Part shown: positions 25,215-34,318 of the stretch, one piece after another
Numbering within the stretch: the stretch's first letter is position 1
How the letters are laid out: every line of letters starts with the position of its first letter
Assembly: GCA_022690815.1 (NCBI GenBank)
Contig: JALCZJ010000003.1
Coordinates: 62,001-126,000, forward strand
Direction of reading: 5' to 3'
From: Ferrimicrobium sp.
GTDB taxonomy: Bacteria > Actinomycetota > Acidimicrobiia > Acidimicrobiales > Acidimicrobiaceae
Length of the DNA stretch: 64,000 bases
The notes under the pieces: model-generated
Told to the model about the DNA's origin: nothing
The model's input: only the letters and a program-made list of their open reading frames with translations
The model's database searches: none
Position numbers and translations under genes: made by a program

Positions 25215-26960
25215 TCAAGGACGGATTTGCTCGCGTAGATGGTTGACGATAGGTGGTAGTGTGAGATGCCAATCACCCAGGACGGTGAGATCGACTCCTG
25301 GGTCAACATCTGGGGGCGTCGTCGTAAGATTGACGGTCATCAGGGCTCCGCGGACGCCAGCGAGATGGTTATGGCTCCCTCGTGTTCCGATGGCGATGTA
25401 GAGTCCTGGAGATACTGAGCGACCAGTGATGCCTATCTGCCGTGATCGTGGCATGATTCCACGATCAGCGATCTTGCGGGTACAGCCGAGCTGTGCTTGC
25501 ACGCTGGCCGCGAGCTCTTCGATTAGAGGCAGGTCCTCAGCGCTGACGCCGGCACCAACGCCAAAGATGATCGGAGCGTTGGCAAAATCGAGGATATCTA
25601 GTATCTGGTTCGCGCTAAGGGTGACTCGACCACGCCTTTGGACCACAAGGGTGCTCTTGGTAGGTGTTGCAAGACGTCGAGATGGTAGGTGTTGGGGCAT
25701 ATCTGGACGAAGAAGCGCGATCCCGAGGCTGGTAACGGCGGATACGTTGGCCGCCGATGCGATCGATCCAACACTCTTTGCTCCACTCACCAATGGCGAA
25801 CGATCGCTACTAAGCCGGGAGAGATCGGTGAGGACACCGGCGTTCAGACGGGCGCCAAGACGTCCGCCCACCTCGCGTCCAAATGAGGTAGCCGGGGTGA
25901 CTAACAGCTGTTGTGGATGTGCAAGAAGCCAGTTTGCGATGGCAGGGACGAGGTCATCCTCGACGGGGGCTCCATCGATTTCAACTAGGTAGTCGACGCC
26001 ACCGAAGTCCTCCCCACCCTCAAGTGCGTTGTGAAAGGATAACACGGTTAGCTGGCCGTTGATGGGGTCGATTCCTGCCCCAAGGTAGTTGATTAAGTGA
26101 CGATTGAGCTTGGGTTGTCCGGGATCGCAAAGGTAGGCAACGCGATCAAGACCGAGCAATTCCGACTGAGTGACGACGTCGAGGGGTTGGAGTGGTCGAT
26201 TCCGAATCATGGCAAGTCCCTTGTCAAGTTCGCTCCTGCCGTCGATGACGATGTTGAGGCGATGGGTCTCGTCATGGCTGATCCCGTCGACCACGGTGCG
26301 CGCGCTCGGTACGGCTTCGACAAAGCCGAGTTCAAAACGTCCTAAGGTGCTAATGCGCTGCGCTGGTATCGCCTCGATCTCTTCATCTGTGGGCTTTGCT
26401 GGCGCACAAATCCGTTCAGCGACCGAGATTACGGCTGGAAGCGTTACGGATGCTGAACGGGTGCCATCATCGAGTTCGGTGTCCAGCGTCGCAATGTGGT
26501 CCTTGAGTGCCAGCTCGCGAGCCGCTCCCGAGTACGGGATGTCAAGGAGTTCGGCCAGTTGGGCTCCGACGATGCCGGTATTAGCGTCGACGGCAAATCT
26601 GCCGGTGAGGATGAGGTCGTATGCAGAAGGGTGAGTCTTGACGAAGCGTGCAAGCACCTCTGCGGTTGCCAGCGTGTCGGCGCCGGCAAAGGCGGAATCA
26701 GTAAGGTGAAAGGCTTCATCGGCGCCGATGGCTAGCGCCTCTTTGAGGATCTGTCGTGCCGTTGGTGGACCCATGCTGACCACGTCGCACGTACCACGAT
26801 GTTGGCGAGCCAACGCTACTCCGAAGGTGACGGCGCGACGACAGAACGGGTTTAGCTCCTGGTCTTGTGGTCGGCGAACCATTTGGCCGTTGGCGTCGAA
26901 GTCGGCACTCTCGGCACGACTTACCTGCTTGACGGCAACCAGAATACGTAGACCATCCAT
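25215..26960 (-). CDS. Electron transfer flavoprotein, beta-alpha fusion
   Basis: A 581-residue single chain containing both ETF subunits. Residues 1 to about 245 are EtfB-like: ILVAVKQVSRAESADFDANG, ELNPFCRRAVTFGVALA, GADEAFHLTDSAFAGADTLATAEVL and LTGRFAVDANTGIVGAQLAELL. From about 275 it is EtfA-like, ending in the FAD domain with RQIGITGRSVSPGLYIAIG and HLAGVRGALMTVN. It would carry electrons from acyl-CoA dehydrogenases (two are in the window) to ETF:quinone oxidoreductase. Subunits are normally encoded separately. In the FAD domain the usual INKD segment reads VNLTTTPP, and SGAIQH reads RGSHNH, so the flavin site is divergent. The MaoC gene lies 59 nt upstream on the same strand. Confidence 0.87.
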   Translation of the reverse strand: MDGLRILVAVKQVSRAESADFDANGQMVRRPQDQELNPFCRRAVTFGVALARQHRGTCDVVSMGPPTARQILKEALAIGADEAFHLTDSAFAGADTLATAEVLARFVKTHPSAYDLILTGRFAVDANTGIVGAQLAELLDIPYSGAARELALKDHIATLDTELDDGTRSASVTLPAVISVAERICAPAKPTDEEIEAIPAQRISTLGRFELGFVEAVPSARTVVDGISHDETHRLNIVIDGRSELDKGLAMIRNRPLQPLDVVTQSELLGLDRVAYLCDPGQPKLNRHLINYLGAGIDPINGQLTVLSFHNALEGGEDFGGVDYLVEIDGAPVEDDLVPAIANWLLAHPQQLLVTPATSFGREVGGRLGARLNAGVLTDLSRLSSDRSPLVSGAKSVGSIASAANVSAVTSLGIALLRPDMPQHLPSRRLATPTKSTLVVQRRGRVTLSANQILDILDFANAPIIFGVGAGVSAEDLPLIEELAASVQAQLGCTRKIADRGIMPRSRQIGITGRSVSPGLYIAIGTRGSHNHLAGVRGALMTVNLTTTPPDVDPGVDLTVLGDWHLTLPPIVNHLREQIRP

Positions 26961-27019
26961 CGATCACTCCATTTGGACACAAGTGGGGCTGGGGATAACA
27001 GATTGGGTGGCGCACACCG

Positions 27020-27484
27020 TCATTTGGAATGACCGCGCCGAAGCACAAAGTTGCTGGCGATCATCGATAGTACTGGAGCTCCGGTCTCGGGGTGCAGTTC
27101 GATTTTGGTCTTCACGATTCCACGATCTGGCTTCGATTGTGAAGGGCGTGCCTCGACTACCTCGCAGGACAGCCAGAGTTGGTCTCCACCACGCACTGGA
27201 GCGAGCCAACGAAGCTGGTCAAGCCCTGGTGACCCAAGACTTGACGCTGACGATAGATAGTGAGTGACCAGCTCCTTCATGGCGACCACACAGGTGAACC
27301 ACCCACTCGCGATGATCCCACCGTAGATGCTGGTACGTGCTGCCTGGGGGTCGATGTGGAAGGGCTGAGGATCCCACGCGCGGGCAAAGGCGATCATGTC
27401 GGTCTCAACGATCTCGATCGGGCCGAACTGTTCGATCATTCCGACGGGATAGTCCTCAAAGAATCGTGACTCCATTGTGGTCAT
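27020..27484 (-). CDS. MaoC-like (R)-specific enoyl-CoA hydratase/dehydratase
   Basis: A 154-residue hot-dog-fold protein with the MaoC active-site motif FARAWDPQPFHIDPQAA (catalytic Asp and His) and YGGIIASGWFTCVVAM. The end of the protein (GIVKTKIELHPETGAPVLSM) is also family-like. It would hydrate trans-2-enoyl-CoA or dehydrate 3-hydroxyacyl-CoA. The frame is open to 27646, overlapping the glutaredoxin gene; I take ATG 27484 (MTTMES) because the extension is low-complexity serine-rich sequence and antisense-like. ATG 27475 is equally possible. It sits between the glutaredoxin and ETF genes. Confidence 0.83.
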   Translation of the reverse strand: MTTMESRFFEDYPVGMIEQFGPIEIVETDMIAFARAWDPQPFHIDPQAARTSIYGGIIASGWFTCVVAMKELVTHYLSSASSLGSPGLDQLRWLAPVRGGDQLWLSCEVVEARPSQSKPDRGIVKTKIELHPETGAPVLSMIASNFVLRRGHSK

Positions 27485-27515
27485 CTTAGCGAGATGTCGA
27501 GCGCTACCAAAGACG

Positions 27516-27794
27516 TTAGCGAGGAGTCGTTGATTCGCCTGTGGGCGGGACGGCGACCCCAAGCTTCGCAGCAAGTTCAGCATCACTTGGCTCGACGAGG
27601 AAGCTACCGTCGTCGAAGATGATGGTGGGTATCCTTGGCTCTTCACCTTGGAGCTGCCGTATCAGCGCCTTGCCTTCGGAGTCTGCATCGGTATCGATCC
27701 ATTCGAATGTCGTCTCCGTCTCGATCAGGAGTGTCTTGGACCGCCGACAGTCTGGGCACCAATCGGCGCCATACACCCGAATCGTCATGGGCAT
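27516..27794 (-). CDS. Glutaredoxin/mycoredoxin-like protein (CPDC active site)
   Basis: A 92-residue thioredoxin-fold protein. IRVYGADWCPDCRRSKTLL (about 5-23) contains the CPDC redox motif, and RIPTIIFDDGSFLVEPSDAEL has the cis-proline TIIF segment followed by the usual glutathione/mycothiol-site end. The tail PPTGESTTPR is probably disordered. Actinobacterial proteins of this type (mycoredoxins) reduce mixed disulphides with mycothiol; a mycothiol amidase is encoded at 59401. The ATG follows AAGGAAGGTGAT. Confidence 0.85.
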   Translation of the reverse strand: MPMTIRVYGADWCPDCRRSKTLLIETETTFEWIDTDADSEGKALIRQLQGEEPRIPTIIFDDGSFLVEPSDAELAAKLGVAVPPTGESTTPR

Positions 27795-27927
27795 ATCACC
27801 TTCCTTTCGATACGACGACGCAGACTGATCAACCGCCGTGGCCGGGCACTAGTCAGCCCTTTGTTGCCATGGTAGTCGCCACTCCGGTACTCTCGTGATC
27901 GGATCGTGAGGCCCTCGGCAATCTGGA

Positions 27928-29748
27928 CTAGGACGATTGACCAGGGCGTCGGGCTTTGGCGCGGGCCGCCGCTTCCAAAATGACCTTTCTCACACGCACC
28001 TGCGTTGGGGTAACCTCGACACACTCATCATCGGTGATGAGCTCGAGGGCTGATTCAAGCGTCAGAGGAATCGGGGGCACGAGCCTCACCAACTCGTCCG
28101 CAGTCGATGAGCGCACGTTGGTGAGTTTCTTCTCCTTAGTGGGGTTCACGTCCATATCACCTGGTCGGGCGTTGATCCCGATCACCATTCCCTCGTAGAC
28201 TTGATCTTGGGGCGACACAAAGAGCTCGCCGCGCTCCTGGAGATTTAAGAGCGCATAGGTCATGGCGACACCGGTTCGATCGGACACTAAACTTCCCTGG
28301 CTTCGCGGCTTGATCTCGCCGACAACTGGACCCCACTTTTCAAAAGTGTGGTGGATGATCGCGCTGCCTCGCGTCGCCGAGAGCAGCTCGCTCCTGATGC
28401 CGAGCAGTCCGCGGGACGGGATCAGATAGCTCGCTCGAATCCAACCGGAGGCCATTTGGTGCATGGCATCAAGCGTCGCCCGCCGCATTGAAACGATCTG
28501 GGTAAGCGAGCCAAAGTACTCCTCAGGAACATCGACTTCGAGGAGTTCAAAGGGCTCTTGGAGTTTGTCGTCGACCACCATGGTGAGGGCCTTGGGCTTA
28601 GAAACGGTGAGCTCGAAACCCTCCCGGCGCATCAGTTCGATGAGGACAGCGAGAGCGAGCTCTCCACGCCCCTGTACCTCGAAGGTATCGTTGCGTTCCG
28701 TTGGCACGACCTTGATGGCGACGTTGCCGATGGTCTCTTGCGCAAGCCTCGAGCTGATGAGGCGCGCAGTCAACTTCTTACCCTCTTTGCCGGCAAGCGG
28801 TGATGTGTTCACCCCGATCGTCATTGAGATCGCTGGCTCTTCGATAGTGAGAGGGGGGAGGGCGACCGGTGCCTCGGAGTCGGCAATTGTTTCTCCAATG
28901 TTGACATCTTCGAGTCCAGCGACGATGGCGAGTTCGCCGGCAGCGACCTCGTCAACCGCCACCCGTTCGAGATAGTGGGTGATGAAGAGTTCACCCAGGC
29001 GAATGCGCGTTTGCGTGCCATCGATATGAATGCGGGTCACGCTGGCGCCACGCTTGAGCGAACCGGCAAAGACGCGACAGATGGCGAGTCTACCGAGATA
29101 AGGAGAGGCGTCGAGGTTGGTAACTTGGGCCTGCAACGGAGCGTCGGGTACCGCAAACGGTGCTGGGATCGTCTCGATGATGGCGCGAAAGAGTGGCGTG
29201 AGGTCCTTCTCGAGGTCGTCGGCACTCCGGCCGGCAATCCCTTGCTTTGCGGAGGCATAGATAACGGGGAATTCAATCTGGTGCTCATCGGCGCCCAACT
29301 CAATGAAGAGATCGAGGATTTCGTCGAGGACCTCTGCTGGGCGTGCGTCTGGCCGGTCAACCTTGTTCACGACGACGATCACCGGCAGCTTGCGCTCGAG
29401 TGCCTTGCGCAGCACGAAGCGAGTCTGAGGCAATGGCCCTTCGGCGGCATCGACCAACATGAGGACGCCGTCGACCATGAAGAGTGCTCGTTCCACCTCA
29501 CCGCCAAAGTCGGCGTGTCCAGGCGTATCAACCAGATTGATTTTGTAGTCCTCGAAGAACACCGAGGTGTTCTTGGCCAAAATCGTGATCCCTTTCTCAC
29601 GTTCGAGGTCCATCGAGTCCATGATGCGATCCTCGATGGCCTGATTCTCTCGGAAGGCTCCCGATTGACGTAGAAGCTTGTCCACGAGCGTGGTCTTGCC
29701 GTGATCGACGTGGGCAATAATGGCAACATTGCGTAATTCGTTGGGCAC
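27928..29748 (-). CDS. typA: Translational GTPase TypA/BipA
   Basis: A 606-residue ribosome-associated GTPase. G1 is [16 protein letters not shown] (about 10-24), the switch region has [15 protein letters not shown]3 is [16 protein letters not shown]4 [13 protein letters not shown] and G5 VIYASAKQG. The EF-G-like domains and the BipA-specific C-terminal domain follow, with FKW-like [11 protein letters not shown] and MKKLTN-like EKKLTNVR. The length is standard (about 605-635). TypA helps large ribosomal subunit assembly under stress. CtaG is 68 nt upstream on the same strand. Confidence 0.97.
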   Translation of the reverse strand: MPNELRNVAIIAHVDHGKTTLVDKLLRQSGAFRENQAIEDRIMDSMDLEREKGITILAKNTSVFFEDYKINLVDTPGHADFGGEVERALFMVDGVLMLVDAAEGPLPQTRFVLRKALERKLPVIVVVNKVDRPDARPAEVLDEILDLFIELGADEHQIEFPVIYASAKQGIAGRSADDLEKDLTPLFRAIIETIPAPFAVPDAPLQAQVTNLDASPYLGRLAICRVFAGSLKRGASVTRIHIDGTQTRIRLGELFITHYLERVAVDEVAAGELAIVAGLEDVNIGETIADSEAPVALPPLTIEEPAISMTIGVNTSPLAGKEGKKLTARLISSRLAQETIGNVAIKVVPTERNDTFEVQGRGELALAVLIELMRREGFELTVSKPKALTMVVDDKLQEPFELLEVDVPEEYFGSLTQIVSMRRATLDAMHQMASGWIRASYLIPSRGLLGIRSELLSATRGSAIIHHTFEKWGPVVGEIKPRSQGSLVSDRTGVAMTYALLNLQERGELFVSPQDQVYEGMVIGINARPGDMDVNPTKEKKLTNVRSSTADELVRLVPPIPLTLESALELITDDECVEVTPTQVRVRKVILEAAARAKARRPGQSS

Positions 29749-29816
29749 TGTAATGAATACTCCTAGTCGTTTGGGCGCGGTTTATCTTGAGCATGATGAG
29801 GTGGGTTGGATGTTGT

Positions 29817-30710
29817 CTAAGCGCCGTTGTCTTTGCGAGTCCGCTTGAACTCGCGCTGGACATCGAGCCAAGTGATCGGCTCGGGGTCTGCACCCAGGTC
29901 CTCCTGCTTTTGCGCCCTGACCATTATAGCGATAGCGACTGCCCAGAGAATCCCGAAGTCAATGACCTTGGAGATTCCACCGGCAAGCTGCTGGTCAGCG
30001 ACTTCGGAAATGTGAAAGATGAGATGTAGATTCGAAGCGAAGATGGGGTAAAAGGAGTGATGAGCGAAGATCAGGATCACCGCTGGAAATGAGGGTATCA
30101 GGCTTTGGGCAAAGAGGTAGAAGACCCGACCACCGGTTGACAGTTTTTTGGTACCAGGATTCAACCGCAGCGCGGGAATCCACATCAGTACGCCGGCGAA
30201 GATGAAGACGACCTGGAGATAGGTATAGACAACCAGGGACGTGGCTTGGGCCTGGACGATGGTCGGAAGCATCGAGAGCATGAGAACCGCGCAATAGAGG
30301 ATGGTGGTAAGGGTTGGGGATGTCAACAGTTCAAGGAGGGCATCGGCGAATGGCGTCTCGGTCAACTTGTGGAAAAGCCAGTTTGGGGTGCCAAGAAGTA
30401 GCAACGGTACCGCGACCAATTCGATAACCATGGTGTGGGTCAGGTACGCGAGGCTTGATACGTATCGGGCAAGCTCCAGCGATGGCCAACTCTCCATGAG
30501 CGCCAGCAGGACAAGGCCTACAAGAAAGAGCGTACGTTGCCGCGCTGAGACGACATCTCTTAGGCGTATTCGCTTCGGCGAGTCGCCGAGCCGACTGGCG
30601 ACCTTGGGCACGAGTTGATAGTAGAATAGCCACCCGAGTAGTAGGACGATCAACCCCCCGTACGGTGGGGTGATGTGAATGACGGCTTCTCCTGTTACGG
30701 TGCCAAGCAC
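29817..30710 (-). CDS. ctaG: Cytochrome c oxidase assembly protein, CtaG (caa3) type
   Basis: A 297-residue polytopic membrane protein of the caa3_CtaG family: about seven helices including YGGLIVLLLGWLFYYQLVPK, TLFLVGLVLLALMESWPSLEL, YLTHTMVIELVAVPLLLLG and LQVVFIFAGVLMWIPAL, plus conserved histidines in AYLTHTM and HHSFYP that may bind copper. Bacillus CtaG is needed to build the CuA/CuB centres of caa3 oxidase. The longest frame starts at GTG 30731, but GTG 30710 follows GGGAGGAG and is my preferred start. It is divergent from the PafBC gene. Confidence 0.83.
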   Translation of the reverse strand: MLGTVTGEAVIHITPPYGGLIVLLLGWLFYYQLVPKVASRLGDSPKRIRLRDVVSARQRTLFLVGLVLLALMESWPSLELARYVSSLAYLTHTMVIELVAVPLLLLGTPNWLFHKLTETPFADALLELLTSPTLTTILYCAVLMLSMLPTIVQAQATSLVVYTYLQVVFIFAGVLMWIPALRLNPGTKKLSTGGRVFYLFAQSLIPSFPAVILIFAHHSFYPIFASNLHLIFHISEVADQQLAGGISKVIDFGILWAVAIAIMVRAQKQEDLGADPEPITWLDVQREFKRTRKDNGA

Positions 30711-30816
30711 CAGCTCCTCCCAGCGACACACAAGCCTCTAGCGAGTGAGACCCCGCAAAGATGGCACCCTCCTAGTCTAGGCTCGCGTGCGCGCTAACCA
30801 TAGACTGGCATTTGAG

Positions 30817-30845
30817 AGTGGATCGGTACCAACCAGTGGATCGGT
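30817..30845 (+). repeat. Two 11-bp direct repeats in the ctaG-pafBC divergent region
   Basis: AGTGGATCGGT occurs at 30817-30827 and 30835-30845, 18 bp apart, between the divergent start codons. It could be a regulatory site for either gene, but no regulator can be named. Confidence 0.35.
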
Positions 30846-30896
30846 CCCTGGGATTCGATGGTTCCGGTTGCAGACTCTAGAAGGGAGAAAACGGTC

Positions 30897-32918
30897 GTGG
30901 CTCTTGATCCTTTGATCCGGCTGGTGAATCTTTTCGAGCTGCTCAGCACCAGCAAGCAACCACTCACACAGGAGGCCCTCACTGATCTGATTCCCGGCTT
31001 CCCGGAGTCACCCGTTGCCCGCGCTCGTGCCTTTGAGCGCGCTAAGGCGAGCCTTCGCGAGATCGGGATTCCTGTCAGAACGGCCGCGTTGCCTGGGCGC
31101 GCGCACGTGGGCTATTGGATCGATCCAGATGATTTTGCCTTCGATCTTGATCTCACTCGTGATGAGTGGGCGGCGCTCGAGGCGGCACTTGGGTGCGCAG
31201 TGTTTGTCGGGCAGCATGGGCAGCACTTCGAGAGTCGTCTCGGTTTGCTCTATCGTCAGGTCGCCCCGATTCTGTGGGACATGGGAGGGCTGACCCGTCT
31301 TGACCCTGCTCTTGCGGAGGCGATCGCTGGCTCCAAGCGCGTTCGATTTGGCTATCGAGGACGTGAACGTGACGTCTTCCCTTTTGGGGTTTTGATGCGC
31401 TGGGGACAGACGTATCTGGTGGCCGAAGAGGAAAACCGACAGAAGAGCTTTCGGATCGATCGAATCGAAGGTCCCTATGTGCTTGGTCCCTACGAGGCGC
31501 ATTCGAGACCGATCGATCTTCGATCAGCGTTGCCCTCCCATCCCTGGCACCTCGAGATCGATCAAAGGGTTCAGGTGACCCTCTTGGGCGCGCGCGCCCA
31601 ACTGGAGCATCTTGGGGCGACGCCCAATCATTTGAGTCCAGATCCAAGCGGTCTCTCCACTGGAGTGGTTGAGGTATCGAACATGGTGGCCTTCTTTGGG
31701 GATCTGATGATGGAGAGTGCTCCGGTCGTTCCGATCGCCCCACCTGAGGTTCGTGTGCGTTTCATAGACCATGTCCATGGGGCTCTAGCGGCGTTGCAGA
31801 ATAACTTTACGGTCACAACATCTACGCCGTCGCCGGTCGTTGCGAGGGTGTCCACCCGACCGCCTCCACGTCGTAGTCATCAACGACTTGAGGATCGCTT
31901 CATGGCCGTGCAACAGCTGCTCTCATATCTACGGATTAATGGAGGCTCGGCAACGATCAAGGCCTTGACTGAGGCCTCTGGGTTGCCGGCCGACGAGGTT
32001 GTGGAGCTGTTGGAGTCTGCGTCGTTGGCGGGACTGCCGCCCTACAGCCCGGATGTGTTGTTAGACGTGATAGTCGACGAGGAGTTCGATCTCGTCGAGG
32101 TCTCGGTGGATACTGAATTGGGACGCACCAAGCGCATCGACGTCGTTGAAGCCATGACGGTGCTGGCGACCCTGGATGCGGTGGCGGGTCTCTTGGAAAA
32201 CAACGACCCCGAGCTGACGAGTGCTTCACGGAAATTGCGCTCCGCTATTGAGGGTCAGTTTGTCCGCGTCGGTGACGTGGTGAACCTCGATAACCCACCG
32301 GAATCACTGGCTCTCTTGCGTCGAGCTGTCGTCGTCCCAGATTGTGTCGAATTCGCCTATACCGATGCCGAGGGGAAGACAACGACCCGGCATGCGGTGG
32401 CCTTGACGCTTTTCGTCGTGGGTGGGCGTTGGTATCTGTTTGGACTTTCTGAAGGTAAAGAACGACACTTTCGTCTGGATCGTATGCGCGAGGTGCAACT
32501 CACCCCCTTCGATGGCTGCCACGATGCCCTACGAATTCGTGAGGGTCGCCAATCCATCGATCGTCTCGATCCTTTAGGTCTTCGCTCTGCCGGGCAGCCG
32601 ACGAGACTCAGGTTGAGGGCTGATCAAATGCCCACCCTTGAGGCGTTGACTGGAGGCGTGTTCGATGTTGAGGGTGATGAGGTCATTGTGTATAGCTTTC
32701 GTGATGAATGGCTTGCACGGCTGTTGCTCGCTCTTGGCCCAGGAGTGCGAGCCGCATTGCCGAGTGCGACGATCGAAATGTTTCGCAACATTGGAGAGCG
32801 GACGCTGGTTCAGTTTGATAGCCCTTGGACCGAACCCGCGTCAGTTGGCCCAGGCGATCAGGGAGGCAGTACAGATGAAAGCAGTGCAGATGAAAGCGGG
32901 ACAGATGACGGGAAATGA
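30897..32918 (+). CDS. pafBC: PafB-PafC fusion, WYL-domain DNA-damage regulator
   Basis: A 673-residue protein made of two tandem PafB/C-like halves. Half one: winged helix ALDPLIRLVNLFELLSTSKQPLTQ, then a WYL domain with VRFGYRGRERDVFPFGVLMR and KSFRIDRIEG. Half two (from about 335): RLEDRFMAVQQLLSYLRINGG and a second WYL domain with VEFAYTDAEGK, RWYLFGLSEGKERHFRLDRM. In actinobacteria PafB and PafC activate LexA-independent DNA-damage genes, and natural fusions occur. The C-terminus is a low-complexity STDESSADESGTDDG tail. GTG 30897 follows AAGGGAG; the upstream GTG 30858 is less likely. The window also encodes the mutasome, a plausible damage-response partner. Confidence 0.87.
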   Translation: MALDPLIRLVNLFELLSTSKQPLTQEALTDLIPGFPESPVARARAFERAKASLREIGIPVRTAALPGRAHVGYWIDPDDFAFDLDLTRDEWAALEAALGCAVFVGQHGQHFESRLGLLYRQVAPILWDMGGLTRLDPALAEAIAGSKRVRFGYRGRERDVFPFGVLMRWGQTYLVAEEENRQKSFRIDRIEGPYVLGPYEAHSRPIDLRSALPSHPWHLEIDQRVQVTLLGARAQLEHLGATPNHLSPDPSGLSTGVVEVSNMVAFFGDLMMESAPVVPIAPPEVRVRFIDHVHGALAALQNNFTVTTSTPSPVVARVSTRPPPRRSHQRLEDRFMAVQQLLSYLRINGGSATIKALTEASGLPADEVVELLESASLAGLPPYSPDVLLDVIVDEEFDLVEVSVDTELGRTKRIDVVEAMTVLATLDAVAGLLENNDPELTSASRKLRSAIEGQFVRVGDVVNLDNPPESLALLRRAVVVPDCVEFAYTDAEGKTTTRHAVALTLFVVGGRWYLFGLSEGKERHFRLDRMREVQLTPFDGCHDALRIREGRQSIDRLDPLGLRSAGQPTRLRLRADQMPTLEALTGGVFDVEGDEVIVYSFRDEWLARLLLALGPGVRAALPSATIEMFRNIGERTLVQFDSPWTEPASVGPGDQGGSTDESSADESGTDDGK

Positions 32919-32990
32919 AGACCCGCAGAGCACCTGGGGTGTTGCATGTGCCCAGGATGCAACGATTGGGCACAGGCGTTGGTGCTAGCA

Positions 32991-33380
32991 ATGAAGTTGA
33001 CCCAAGTAGCCATCGTCCGTGCCGTTGAAGAGAACCGCCACGGGGTGTTGGCAACCATCATGCCAGGCGGTTTCGTCCACTCCGTGTTGGTCAACCCCTT
33101 TTGGGTGGAGGATGCACAAGCCGTTGGAGTATTCTCGAGACGCAAAGCTCAAAAGATCAGTAATCTCGTCAACCGGCCGGTCGCGACCATCACGCTGGTG
33201 CGCGACACCCGATATCTCTCCCTTATGGGCTCAGCGAGTCTGGTAGGGGAGTCTGACCGGGTGGCGGACTGTTTCGATGCGTTTTATAAGAAGTATCAGC
33301 GATTTCCAGCAGAAGCATCCGACCGGGTTCTGATACTCGTGCATGTCCAACGCACCGTTGGGGCGTTGGACATGCGTTGA
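32991..33380 (+). CDS. PPOX-class split-barrel flavin/F420-binding protein
   Basis: A 129-residue protein like actinobacterial F420- or FMN-binding split-barrel enzymes: AIVRAVEENRHGVLATI, VHSVLVNPFWVEDAQAVGVF, KISNLVNRPVATITLVRD and YLSLMGSASLVGES. The C-terminal RVLILVHVQRTVGALDMR resembles the end of related TIGR03618-type proteins. The substrate is unknown. I use ATG 32991, since the extension to 32946 (with a CPGC motif) is poorly conserved-looking. It lies 72 nt after pafBC. Its last codons form a hairpin (33341-33375). Confidence 0.75.
   Translation: MKLTQVAIVRAVEENRHGVLATIMPGGFVHSVLVNPFWVEDAQAVGVFSRRKAQKISNLVNRPVATITLVRDTRYLSLMGSASLVGESDRVADCFDAFYKKYQRFPAEASDRVLILVHVQRTVGALDMR
33341..33375 (+). 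terminator. 12-bp stem hairpin overlapping the 3' end of the PPOX gene
   Basis: GCATGTCCAACG and CGTTGGACATGC are perfectly complementary with an 11-nt loop, and the TGA stop follows 2 nt after the stem. There is no U-tract, so this may instead stabilise the 3' end of the mRNA. Confidence 0.45.
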
Positions 33381-33499
33381 CGTATCAAAGATCGCCGCTC
33401 GGCCCGCATGGTAGGACGTTCCTGAAGAAGTTCGGAGCACAAATCGCTGGCAGTGTTGGCAGTTCGTTGATCCTGTACCTATGCTTTCCATCTGAAAAC

Positions 33500-33515
33500 A
33501 GTTTTTAACTAAACT
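33500..33515. promoter_or_regulatory. Candidate MarR operator
   Basis: AGTTT and AAACT flank a 6-bp centre (TTAACT) in an AT-rich patch about 100 nt upstream of the leader ORF and marR gene. The size and AT-rich symmetry fit MarR-family sites, but no other copy was found to support it. Confidence 0.35.
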
Positions 33516-33617
33516 ATGCCGGTTGTGCGCGTGACGCATGCACTGGCGCTCGTCAACGTGTTGGTGGCTCGTTTAGATTACGAGCGCAAGAGAATGGTGC
33601 ATAGAGAGGAGATCGCG

Positions 33618-33695
33618 ATGCCACGTGGTGCTTGCCGAATCGATGAAGTGATGACTGGCGCTGTCAAGCGAGTGGCCGGGGTTGCGTTGTGGTGA
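33618..33695 (+). CDS. 25-codon leader ORF translationally coupled to marR
   Basis: ATG 33618 follows GAGAGGAGATCGCG, one of the best ribosome sites in the region. The product MPRGACRIDEVMTGAVKRVA plus GVALW is 25 residues and ends with TGA at 33693-33695, which overlaps a GTG at 33692 (GTGA) in the marR frame. The marR start itself has no ribosome site, so its translation probably depends on this short ORF. The peptide has no recognisable motif; it is short and basic with an amphipathic middle. It may act only as a coupling leader. Confidence 0.5.
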   Translation: MPRGACRIDEVMTGAVKRVAGVALW

Positions 33696-34228
33696 TTGAA
33701 GTTAGATCGGACCAGATTGTACGTGATGCCCCCTCGCCGAGTGGTTCCCCTGACCAGACCCTTGGGCCAAGAGTCAACGATGCAAGACTCGGTGGGGCGG
33801 TATCGCTGATACTGGCGATGATGCCAGTGGTACGGACCATCAAGGCTCGTGCTGGCACCTGCCAAGTTCACGGAATGTCGGTGACGCCACGGCACATGCA
33901 GGTGTTGATGCAGGTGTACATGGTGGGCCGGGTGACGGTCAGTGAACTCGCTGACCAGCTGCGACTGAGTTTGGCAAGTGTCTCATTGATCGCTTCGCAG
34001 CTGGCCTCGGTCGGGTTGCTCGAGCGCCACGAGGACCCTCAGGATCACCGGCGTACTGTGATTGGTCCTGGCCCAGAATACGACCGGTTTGTTGGTGAGG
34101 TGTTGGTCCAGCGCTTTGAGCCCTTAATGCAGGCACTTGCGGGCCTCAGCCCAGACGATCGAGTGGCCCTCGATCGAATTGCACACTTGTTATCGATGAA
34201 GTTGATCGAGACGCTTGATGAAGCATAA
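33692..34228 (+). CDS. MarR family transcriptional regulator
   Basis: A 178-residue protein. After a 30-residue variable N-terminus comes the MarR helix SLILAMMPVVRTIKARAG, then MSVTPRHMQVLMQVYMVGRVTVSELADQLRLSLASVSLIASQLASVGLLERHEDPQDHRR: the recognition helix and the wing with the conserved DPxDxRR. It ends in a dimerisation helix, SMKLIETLDEA. MarR proteins sense phenolics, lipids or oxidants. It stands 90 nt upstream of an MMPL transporter and is probably its repressor. I use GTG 33692 because it overlaps the leader ORF stop; GTG 33689 is adjacent. Confidence 0.85.
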   Translation: MIEVRSDQIVRDAPSPSGSPDQTLGPRVNDARLGGAVSLILAMMPVVRTIKARAGTCQVHGMSVTPRHMQVLMQVYMVGRVTVSELADQLRLSLASVSLIASQLASVGLLERHEDPQDHRRTVIGPGPEYDRFVGEVLVQRFEPLMQALAGLSPDDRVALDRIAHLLSMKLIETLDEA

Positions 34229-34318
34229 CGCGAGCGACGGGTTGACGATGAGGAATAACAGGTGGTCGGCTGAGGTTGTCCCCTCTGGCAGAAAGACATC
34301 TATCGATGGGAGTCTACG

